Positions 1-5,139 of a stretch of 5,139 bases of DNA are shown here, piece after piece. The first letter of the stretch is position 1; each line of letters begins with the position of its first letter. The stretch covers positions 1 to 5,139 of the forward strand of contig JASHTO010000749.1 in NCBI GenBank assembly GCA_030040515.1. The letters are read 5' to 3'. A program made the translations under genes and the position numbers. The notes beneath the pieces were generated by a model, which saw only the letters and a list, made by a program, of their open reading frames with translations, made no database searches and had not been told where the DNA came from. The DNA comes from Terriglobia bacterium. Its GTDB lineage: Bacteria > Acidobacteriota > Terriglobia > UBA7540.

Positions 1-809
1 GCGAGGGCGGCGCGTTTGGCGGCGGTTTTTTCTGCGTACATGCGGGCATCGGCTTCCGCCACATCTTTATCCGGTGACTGGCCGTTCACGTGAACGTACA
101 GACCCAAGCTGACGGAAATCGGCAGATCACCCACACGATTGCTGGCATCCCATTCCGCCACCCGATGATGCATCCGCTGGCGGACCGTTTCCCCGCCTTT
201 CTCATCGGTCTCCGGCAAGAGAATGAGGAACTCATCGCCCCCGTAGCGGACAACGCAATCGGAGCCACGCACGCAGGATTTCAGGATCATGGCGATCTGC
301 GAAAGCACGTAGTCGCCCATCAGGTGGCCGTAACGGTCATTCACCTGCTTGAAATTGTTCAGGTCGCACATGATCAGCGCCAGCGAGCGGTTGGTGCGCT
401 CGGCGCGGGAGATTTCGCCCGCCAGGAGATCGTGCAACAGGCCGCGCGTGAATACATTGGTCACGGCGTCCACCATGCTGGCGGCCTTCACCTCCTGCGA
501 AGACATGTACTGCTGAAGGTTTGACAGCCGCAGACCGCGGTTTTCCAGTTCCCGGCGGACATATACAAGGGAAGCTAAAACTGCGGCGACCATGATGACG
601 AAAAGAACCTGTGGCGACAAGCTGATATGCAAGCCGTCGCTGAACCAGAATTGATGGGGGAAGAAGAAAGAGAGTACGCCCAGGATTAGAACTACTCCTG
701 CGAAGACAATTAGAACCCAGAATTCCCTTTTCTGAGATTCCAGACGAAGGAGTTCCGCCTGGATGCGCGCTTGCGGGCCGACTTGTTCAACGTTCGGCAA
801 ATTTTTCAT
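1..809 (-). CDS. Membrane-anchored GGDEF diguanylate cyclase, 3' end cut by the window
   Basis: Predicted to make the second messenger cyclic di-GMP from two GTP at the inner membrane. My translation from the ATG at 807-809 gives 269 residues with no stop before the window edge, so the C-terminus is missing. Two hydrophobic segments (about residues 31-50 and 66-84) flank a short loop. A charged linker (about 85-110) leads into the GGDEF domain from about 111. The signature GGDEF is at 190-194. Other PleD-like residues are spaced as expected: metal Asp149, guanine-binding Asn157 and Asp166, and an inhibitory I-site RGSD at 181-184, exactly five residues before GGDEF. A typical late motif (AEADARMYAEK) lies at 251-261. 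The protein should therefore be active and product-inhibited. No known sensor domain is seen; input may come through the membrane part. The start is supported by an in-frame stop at 879-881 and the lack of another good start; the Shine-Dalgarno is weak. The 178-bp gap and candidate promoter upstream suggest separate transcription. Confidence 0.93.
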   Translation of the reverse strand, partial: MKNLPNVEQVGPQARIQAELLRLESQKREFWVLIVFAGVVLILGVLSFFFPHQFWFSDGLHISLSPQVLFVIMVAAVLASLVYVRRELENRGLRLSNLQQYMSSQEVKAASMVDAVTNVFTRGLLHDLLAGEISRAERTNRSLALIMCDLNNFKQVNDRYGHLMGDYVLSQIAMILKSCVRGSDCVVRYGGDEFLILLPETDEKGGETVRQRMHHRVAEWDASNRVGDLPISVSLGLYVHVNGQSPDKDVAEADARMYAEKTAAKRAAL

Positions 810-875
810 GCCCCAACACTCAACATCGATCAGACTTTTGGAAATAATTAGGCAGACGTGCAAAAATCCCCGGCG

Positions 876-892
876 TTTTCATTATATGAAAA
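876..892. repeat. Perfect 7-bp inverted repeat overlapping the -10 box
   Basis: TTTTCAT (876-882) and ATGAAAA (886-892) form a perfect inverted repeat around a 3-nt centre, TAT. The repeat covers the candidate -10 hexamer of the GGDEF promoter, a usual position for a repressor operator. The low-complexity, A+T-rich arms mean chance is a real alternative. Confidence 0.5.
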
Positions 893-908
893 GTGAGGGA
901 GAAAGCAA
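881..908 (-). promoter_or_regulatory. Candidate sigma-70-type promoter for the GGDEF gene
   Basis: On the minus strand a perfect TATAAT (881-886) lies 16 bp downstream of TTGCTT (903-908), which matches only the TTG of the -35 consensus. A start near 874 would leave a leader of about 65 nt before the ATG at 809. The site sits in an A+T-rich spacer between co-directional genes. The -10 is strong and the -35 weak, so an activator or another sigma factor is possible. Confidence 0.45.
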
Positions 909-913
909 AGACC

Positions 914-932
914 AGATTGGACCGGACAATCT
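914..932. repeat. Short inverted repeat downstream of the dehydrogenase gene
   Basis: AGATTG (914-919) and CAATCT (927-932) can form a 6-bp stem with a 7-nt loop, about 55 bp past the dehydrogenase stop codon. On the transcribed (minus) strand it is followed by GGTCTTTGCTTTC, which is pyrimidine-rich but not a clean U-tract. It could be a weak terminator or processing site; it is a poor match to a classical intrinsic terminator. Confidence 0.3.
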
Positions 933-987
933 AGGGCTTCTTAATTCCGACATTCATCCAGCCTATTACTTTACCTGTATAAACCAT

Positions 988-2547
988 TCAAAGATTTAAC
1001 TTTTCTGAGACTGTTTTAGCTTGCGTGAACAGCAGCAGATAGTCATTTCCTCCCGCCTTGGAATCCGTTCCGGACATGTTGAAGCCTCCGAAGGGGTGCG
1101 CTCCTACCAGTGCCCCGGTGCACTTCCGGTTCAGATAAAGGTTTCCCACAAAGAATTCTTCCGTGGCGCTTTCCAATTTGCGCCGGTCGCGGGTGTAAAC
1201 AGCTCCGGTGAGACCGTAATCGGTGTTATTGGCAATGGCCAGCGCCGATTCAAAGTTTTCCGCGCGAATAACCGCCAGGACGGGGCCGAAAATTTCCTCT
1301 TGAGCAATCCGAGCCGTGGGAGGAACGTCGGCGATCACGGTGGGCTGAATAAAATGCCCATTCCCCGCCACCTCAACACCGCCGGTGATCAAGCGGCCCT
1401 CCTTTTTGCCGACTTCGATGTATTCCATAATCGTTTTTTTCGCCCGCGCATTGATTACCGGACCCATATAATTCTCGGGCCGCTCGGAAGGGCCCACGGT
1501 AATCTGCTCCACTCGCTGGCGAAGTTTTTGAACAAATGCGTCGTAAATCTGCCCCACCACAATCGCACGCGAGCAAGCGGAACACTTCTGGCCTTGATAT
1601 CCAAAGGCGGAGGCGACCACGCCTTCCACGGCGTCATCGAGGTTGACGTCGCTATCCACCACAATCGAGTCCTTGCCGCCCATCTCCGCGATGACGCGCT
1701 TCACCCAGATTTGCCCAGGCGCGGTCTTGGCCGCCAGCTCGTTGATGTGCAGGCCGACGTCCTTTGATCCGGTGAAGGCTATGAACCGCGTACGCGGGTG
1801 GCCCACCAGCGCATCTCCCACCACTCCGCCCGGTGCAGGGAGGAAATTTGCAACGCCAGGCGGCATACCCGCCTCCTCCAGCGCTTCGAAGAATTTGTAA
1901 GCGATGGTCGGCGAATCGCTCGAGGGCTTCATCACCACCGTGTTTCCCGTCACGATTGACGCCACGGTCATTCCCACCAGAATCGCCAGAGGGAAGTTCC
2001 AGGGTGGAATCACAATGCCCACGCCGAGCGGGAGGTAACGCAAGTAATTCTTCTCGCCGGCCACTGGCGTGAGCGGCTGCGGCCCCCCCAAGCGCAACAT
2101 GGCGCGGGCGTAGAATTCAATGAAGTCGATTGCCTCGGCGACATCGGCGTCCGCTTCCAGCCACGTCTTGCCGACCTCATAAACCAGGCGCGCCTCATAG
2201 TAATACTTGCGGTCCAGCAGAATTTTGGAGGTCTTGAGCAGCAGGTCCACGCGCTTCTGAACGGGCGTGCGACTCCAGGTTTTGAACGCTTCGGCGGCGG
2301 CCTTCACCGCACGATCCACGAGCGCCGCGTCCGCTTTGGAAAATATTCCTACCACCTGTTCCGGGTGGCTGGGATTGTAGGAGTGAAGCTTGTCCGGCGT
2401 TTTGATGCGCTCGCCGCCAATCACCAGAGGGTATTCGCGGCCCAACTCCTCACGGATTTCATTCAGCGCATACTCCATCCTGCGGCGATGAGCAGGACTG
2501 TTCTTGAAATCGCTCAGGGGTTCATTCTTGAATTCAGGAAGTGCCAT
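988..2547 (-). CDS. pruA: L-glutamate gamma-semialdehyde (1-pyrroline-5-carboxylate) dehydrogenase
   Basis: A 519-residue cytoplasmic aldehyde dehydrogenase predicted to oxidise L-glutamate gamma-semialdehyde to glutamate with NAD+, the last step of proline and arginine breakdown. Length matches the stand-alone RocA/PruA type (about 515 residues), not the PutA fusion. Visible landmarks: PPWNFP at 181-186 with oxyanion Asn184, cofactor-binding Lys207, FTGS at 258-261, AEMGGKD at 287-293 with general base Glu288, GQKCSACSR at 319-327 with catalytic Cys322, and EEIFGP at 417-422. The GQKCSACSR and AEMGGKD forms are characteristic of this subfamily. The ATG at 2547 is preceded by GAGG with a 7-nt gap. 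The gene follows the FAH hydrolase after 94 bp. No proline dehydrogenase is in the window, so the source of its substrate is unseen. Other ALDHs such as HpaE or lactaldehyde dehydrogenase fit the active-site motifs less well. The symbol rocA is also used for this type. Confidence 0.92.
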   Translation of the reverse strand: MALPEFKNEPLSDFKNSPAHRRRMEYALNEIREELGREYPLVIGGERIKTPDKLHSYNPSHPEQVVGIFSKADAALVDRAVKAAAEAFKTWSRTPVQKRVDLLLKTSKILLDRKYYYEARLVYEVGKTWLEADADVAEAIDFIEFYARAMLRLGGPQPLTPVAGEKNYLRYLPLGVGIVIPPWNFPLAILVGMTVASIVTGNTVVMKPSSDSPTIAYKFFEALEEAGMPPGVANFLPAPGGVVGDALVGHPRTRFIAFTGSKDVGLHINELAAKTAPGQIWVKRVIAEMGGKDSIVVDSDVNLDDAVEGVVASAFGYQGQKCSACSRAIVVGQIYDAFVQKLRQRVEQITVGPSERPENYMGPVINARAKKTIMEYIEVGKKEGRLITGGVEVAGNGHFIQPTVIADVPPTARIAQEEIFGPVLAVIRAENFESALAIANNTDYGLTGAVYTRDRRKLESATEEFFVGNLYLNRKCTGALVGAHPFGGFNMSGTDSKAGGNDYLLLFTQAKTVSEKLNL

Positions 2548-2554
2548 GCGCGAA

Positions 2555-2558
2555 CCTC
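2555..2558 (-). promoter_or_regulatory. Ribosome binding site of the dehydrogenase gene
   Basis: GAGG on the minus strand, 7 nt before the ATG at 2547. It supports this start; the other nearby upstream ATG (at 2560 on the minus strand) is in a different frame. Confidence 0.6.
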
Positions 2559-2581
2559 ATGGGAGAAAAACGGTTCGAATT

Positions 2582-2587
2582 ATTATA
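2582..2587 (-). promoter_or_regulatory. Isolated -10-like hexamer upstream of the dehydrogenase gene
   Basis: A perfect TATAAT on the minus strand lies in the 94-bp gap, about 35 bp before the dehydrogenase ATG. No -35 is found 16-18 bp upstream, where the sequence is GC-rich; a TTGACG at 2618-2623 is 30 bp away, too far to pair with it. There is no TGn extension. It may be an internal or regulated promoter, or chance. Confidence 0.25.
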
Positions 2588-2641
2588 GCCCTGAGCCGAG
2601 GATGGGCGGAAGAATCCCGTCAAATTCCCCTGCTGTCCGCG

Positions 2642-3592
2642 TCATGGCCCTGCGACCGGATTGGTGAGCGTTCCGATGCCTTCCACGCTCACACTCACCG
2701 TGTCGCCGGCTTTCATAAACACCGGCGGCTGCCGGGCAAATCCCACTCCGGGCGGCGTGCCCGTGGAGATCAGATCGCCCACCTCCCAGGTAACCGACTG
2801 CGAGAGATAGCTGACCAAAAACGGCACCTTGAAAATCAGGTTGCTGGTGTTGGAATCCTGAAGCGTCTGCCCGTTCAGCGTCAGGGAAATTCGCAACACG
2901 TGGGGGTCGGGAAGTTCATCCGGAGTGACAATCCACGGGCCGGTGGGCGCAAAGGTGTCGCAGCTTTTTCCGCGATACCACTGCTTGTCGGCGAACTGCA
3001 TGTCGCGCGCGCTCACGTCGTGAAGAATCATGTAGCCGGCAATGTACTTGTGCGCATCACTTTCAGCAATGCGCGTTCCACGCTTGCCGATCACCACGGC
3101 CATTTCCGCCTCATAATCCACCTGCGTGGAGTTGGGGGGCAGCTTGATGGGATCACCGGGGCCGCAGATGGTGTTGTGCGATTTCAGGAAGAAAATCGGA
3201 GCGGGCGGTGGATCTTGTCCACCTTCGCGAGCGTGGTCGGCATAATTCAAGCCGATGCAGGTTATCTTGTTGGGATGCGCGATGGGCGCGCGCAGTCTGG
3301 CCTTCGCCAGTGGAACCAGCAGGCCTTTGGGGCTTTTTTTCCCTGTCGCGGCCGCGCTCGCAATCACAACGCCCAGCGCCTGGCGATACTTTTCTCCCAG
3401 CCCCAGGAGCTCAATCATGTCCTGCGGGGGGCTCCCCAACTTGCGCAGCACTTTCGCGGCCGCGGCCACCTTGGCGTCGGAGATCTTTCCCTTGGAAATC
3501 GTGCCGTATGCCGCAGCCACGTCCACCACAAAATCACCCTGAACCACGCCCAGACATGATTGTTTTTTCGATTCGTAGGTAACCAGCTTCAT
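2642..3592 (-). CDS. Fumarylacetoacetate hydrolase family C-C hydrolase
   Basis: A 316-residue cytoplasmic, metal-dependent enzyme of the FAH family, which cleaves or hydrates 2,4-diketo acids and related compounds. The N-terminal part (about 1-100) is the variable accessory domain; the FAH fold runs from about 105 to 312. GLNYADHARE (114-123) contains a His120/Glu123 pair matching the catalytic dyad of human FAHD1. DYEAEMAVVIG (159-169) supplies metal ligands Glu161 and Glu163, HDVSARD (191-197) supplies Asp192, and Lys209 fits the FAHD1 active-site lysine. The C-terminal signature TGTPPGVG is at 277-284. All key residues are present, so it should be active. The exact substrate cannot be read from sequence: candidates are acylpyruvates, 2,4-diketo-3-deoxy sugar acids, fumarylpyruvate or oxaloacetate. 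The start MKLVTYE is chosen because AAGGAA precedes it; the open frame continues upstream to 3754 but would overlap the rhamnosidase 3' end with non-family sequence. It begins 41 bp after the rhamnosidase stop, suggesting cotranscription. Confidence 0.92.
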   Translation of the reverse strand: MKLVTYESKKQSCLGVVQGDFVVDVAAAYGTISKGKISDAKVAAAAKVLRKLGSPPQDMIELLGLGEKYRQALGVVIASAAATGKKSPKGLLVPLAKARLRAPIAHPNKITCIGLNYADHAREGGQDPPPAPIFFLKSHNTICGPGDPIKLPPNSTQVDYEAEMAVVIGKRGTRIAESDAHKYIAGYMILHDVSARDMQFADKQWYRGKSCDTFAPTGPWIVTPDELPDPHVLRISLTLNGQTLQDSNTSNLIFKVPFLVSYLSQSVTWEVGDLISTGTPPGVGFARQPPVFMKAGDTVSVSVEGIGTLTNPVAGP

Positions 3593-3598
3593 GATGAA

Positions 3599-3604
3599 TT
3601 CCTT
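3599..3604 (-). promoter_or_regulatory. Ribosome binding site of the FAH hydrolase gene
   Basis: AAGGAA on the minus strand, 6 nt before the ATG at 3592. It decides the start: it selects the methionine of MKLVTYE over in-frame starts up to 54 codons further upstream, which would overlap the rhamnosidase gene. Confidence 0.7.
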
Positions 3605-3633
3605 TCCCTTCAGGGCGCGATGGCCCGATGTGC

Positions 3634-5139
3634 TCACTCTCCGGTCAGGCGAAACGAGTAGTGCCCCGACCCCACCTCGAAAATCGCCCGATTGCCTTCG
3701 AATTTTCCCATTGTGATGCCGGGCGTTCCGGCCACAAAGTGCCCCGCCTGCCAAATCGTATGATCGCCTTCCTGAACCGTGATTTCCGTCATCTCGTCTT
3801 CCTTGGGAATGGAAACGGTCGCGGTGCTGTTCACGGGCACATCCACCTGCAAGGTGATGACTCCCGGCTCGTGAGTCCAGGAAGAAGTCACTTTTCCCCG
3901 CACCGTGCCTACTGTAGCGCTCACCGAAGTGAGGTCGCGCGTGACCTGCGGCTCGATGCGGATGTGACGATAGCCGGGCTGCTCGGGATCAACATTGATT
4001 CCACCCAGCGCCTCGTAAAACCAGGCATCGACGCTTCCCATCATGTGGTGATTCTGCGAATTCATCGACGGCCCGACCTTTTTCTGCCAGAGTTCCCACA
4101 CCGTGGTGGCGCCGTTCGCCAGCATGTAACCCCAACTGGGGTAAGTGGTCTGCATGGCGAGGTCATATGCCAGATCGGACCGGCCGTCTTTAGTGAGGAC
4201 GGGGAACAGGTAGCGCAGGCCCGCGAGTCCCGTGGTCAGGTGTGTGTCATGCAGATAAAGAATGTTGTTGTTGAGATTGCCTGCCACGGCTCCGCGGCGG
4301 TCGGGGGGGGCTATATCCAGGAAAAGCGGCAGGTCATTGGCGGTTTGGGTCCCGGTGGTGTAATTGCCTGTCTTCGGGTCGAAGAATTCTTTATTAAATG
4401 CGTCTTTGATCCGCTCGGCCTGCTGCGAATAATTCTCCGCGTCAGCCGAATTGCCCAGCGCCGCCGCCATTTTCGAGAGCACCAGCGTGTCATAGTAATA
4501 ATAAAAGTCGGAGACCTCGGCGCCCGGAGTAAGTTCCGTCGCCACCCAGTCACCGTAATAGCTGTACCTCAAGACATCGTCGGGCGCGCGGCTCTGAAGA
4601 AAACCTTCATATTTTTTCAGACCGTCATAATTCTCCTCCAGAAGCCGCCGGTTGCCCGTTTGGAGGTAGGTGTACCAGCAGATCAGTGGAAACGCTGTGC
4701 CCCAGGCAGGATCGGCGGGCCGCCGCCCGTAGCGGTGCGGAACCGTGTCCGTGATGGTTCCGTCTGAGTCCTGCACGTCGCGGATATCGCGTAGGAAATT
4801 GGTGTAAAAGGCTGCCATGTCAAAATTCAACAGCATGCCTACAGCACTCACTTGCGCATCGCCCATCCATCCCTGGCGCTCGTTGCGCTGATCACAATCG
4901 GTGGGAACGCTGTACAGGTTCGTCAGGTCCGACCAGCGGATAATCTTATGGATCTGATTCAGCAGGGTCTTTGAAGCCACAAAGCTGCCGGTGGTCTTGA
5001 CGGCCGAGTGCACCACGTGCCCGCGAATCGAATCGAGGCTGGGCGTGCCGGGGAATCCGGTAATCTCAACATAGCGAAAACCGTGATAGGTGAAGCGCGG
5101 GTGGTAGTATTCCTCTCCCCCGCCGCGCAGAATGTAAAT
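3634..5139 (-). CDS. Alpha-L-rhamnosidase, GH78-type, 5' end cut by the window
   Basis: Predicted to remove terminal alpha-L-rhamnose from plant polysaccharides or glycosides by an inverting mechanism. The frame is open from the window edge (5139) to a TGA at 3634-3636, giving 501 residues; the start and N-terminal beta domains, and any signal peptide, lie outside. The GTG at 5016 is internal valine 42, not a start. Numbering from the window edge: residues 1-45 are the end of the preceding beta-sandwich (RFTYHGFRYVEI motif), about 46-385 the (alpha/alpha)6 barrel, and about 386-501 the C-terminal beta-sandwich. TDCDQRNERQGWMGD (80-94) holds Asp81, the presumed general acid Glu87, Trp91 and Asp94, spaced as in Streptomyces SaRha78A. 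GATTVWELW (343-351) supplies presumed general base Glu349, and NHH (363-365) the conserved active-site histidine. The catalytic set is complete. The neighbouring FAH hydrolase, 41 bp downstream, may act on rhamnose-derived metabolites. Location in the cell is unknown without the N-terminus. Confidence 0.93.
   Translation of the reverse strand: MYILRGGGEEYYHPRFTYHGFRYVEITGFPGTPSLDSIRGHVVHSAVKTTGSFVASKTLLNQIHKIIRWSDLTNLYSVPTDCDQRNERQGWMGDAQVSAVGMLLNFDMAAFYTNFLRDIRDVQDSDGTITDTVPHRYGRRPADPAWGTAFPLICWYTYLQTGNRRLLEENYDGLKKYEGFLQSRAPDDVLRYSYYGDWVATELTPGAEVSDFYYYYDTLVLSKMAAALGNSADAENYSQQAERIKDAFNKEFFDPKTGNYTTGTQTANDLPLFLDIAPPDRRGAVAGNLNNNILYLHDTHLTTGLAGLRYLFPVLTKDGRSDLAYDLAMQTTYPSWGYMLANGATTVWELWQKKVGPSMNSQNHHMMGSVDAWFYEALGGINVDPEQPGYRHIRIEPQVTRDLTSVSATVGTVRGKVTSSWTHEPGVITLQVDVPVNSTATVSIPKEDEMTEITVQEGDHTIWQAGHFVAGTPGITMGKFEGNRAIFEVGSGHYSFRLTGE

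Noticed and set aside
90..524. Plus-strand open frame of 144 codons
   Set aside because: Antisense to the GGDEF domain, which carries every expected catalytic residue on the minus strand.
763..999. Plus-strand 78-codon frame crossing the 810-987 spacer, with AAGGAG (747-752) 10 nt before its ATG
   Set aside because: It starts inside the GGDEF gene and ends inside the 3' end of the dehydrogenase gene, both antisense. It also runs through the promoter candidate, and the protein looks like random translation. The Shine-Dalgarno match is probably chance, with a longish gap.
1021..1767. Plus-strand open frame of 248 codons
   Set aside because: Antisense to the dehydrogenase gene, including its catalytic Cys codon region; no motif is seen.
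3334..3340. Run of seven A on the FAH coding strand as a programmed frameshift site
   Set aside because: The run is in the phase AAA AAA AGC, not the A AAA AAG phase needed for a -1 slippery site, and the protein is complete in the zero frame. A similar A7 at 1434-1440 in the dehydrogenase gene is dismissed for the same reason.
2504..3559. Plus-strand open frame of 351 codons
   Set aside because: It lies antisense to the FAH gene and the start of the dehydrogenase gene, both with clear family motifs. Its translation has no recognisable domain; it is a by-product of biased codon use on the other strand.
3612..3625. GGGC/GCCC mini-hairpin in the 41-bp gap between the rhamnosidase and FAH genes
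   Set aside because: The stem is only 4 bp and no U-tract follows on the minus strand, so it does not support a terminator.
3593..3754. 54-codon in-frame N-terminal extension of the FAH protein
   Set aside because: It overlaps the rhamnosidase 3' end, adds Arg/Gly-rich sequence unlike the family, and ignores the good AAGGAA site before the ATG at 3592.
3628..4767. Plus-strand open frame of 379 codons
   Set aside because: Fully antisense to the catalytic and C-terminal parts of the rhamnosidase, rich in Arg, His and Val as typical shadow frames are, and with no recognisable motif.
5014..5016. GTG as the start of the rhamnosidase
   Set aside because: The frame is open to the window edge, and the 41 upstream codons encode conserved family sequence (RFTYHGFRYVEI), so the GTG is internal.

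Overview
The window holds four genes, all read from the minus strand. In order of transcription (right to left) they are: the 3' part of a GH78-type alpha-L-rhamnosidase (3634 to beyond 5139), a fumarylacetoacetate hydrolase (FAH) family C-C hydrolase (2642-3592), an L-glutamate gamma-semialdehyde (1-pyrroline-5-carboxylate) dehydrogenase (988-2547), and the 5' part of a membrane-anchored GGDEF diguanylate cyclase (809 to beyond position 1). No RNA gene, mobile element, CRISPR array or attachment site is visible.

The DNA looks like a free-living, moderately GC-rich heterotrophic bacterium. Coding regions are GC-rich and the 810-987 spacer is clearly richer in A+T. A plant-polysaccharide glycosidase beside housekeeping carbon metabolism, together with the general style of the GGDEF and dehydrogenase proteins, suggests Acidobacteriota or a similar soil group. 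That is an impression from protein style, not a demonstrated placement.

The gaps between genes are 41, 94 and 178 bp. The rhamnosidase and FAH genes are close enough to be cotranscribed. The 94-bp gap before the dehydrogenase contains a TATAAT hexamer without a convincing -35. The 178-bp gap before the GGDEF gene contains a better promoter candidate overlapping a perfect 7-bp inverted repeat, so the GGDEF gene is probably its own transcription unit.

One functional link is plausible. The rhamnosidase releases L-rhamnose, and one member of the FAH family (2,4-diketo-3-deoxy-L-rhamnonate hydrolase, LRA6) performs the last step of the oxidative, non-phosphorylating L-rhamnose pathway. This rests on adjacency and family membership only; the other pathway enzymes are not in the window. 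The dehydrogenase has the active-site signatures of proline/arginine catabolism rather than rhamnose catabolism. Overall the region reads as ordinary metabolic genome content, and I see no convincing new system.
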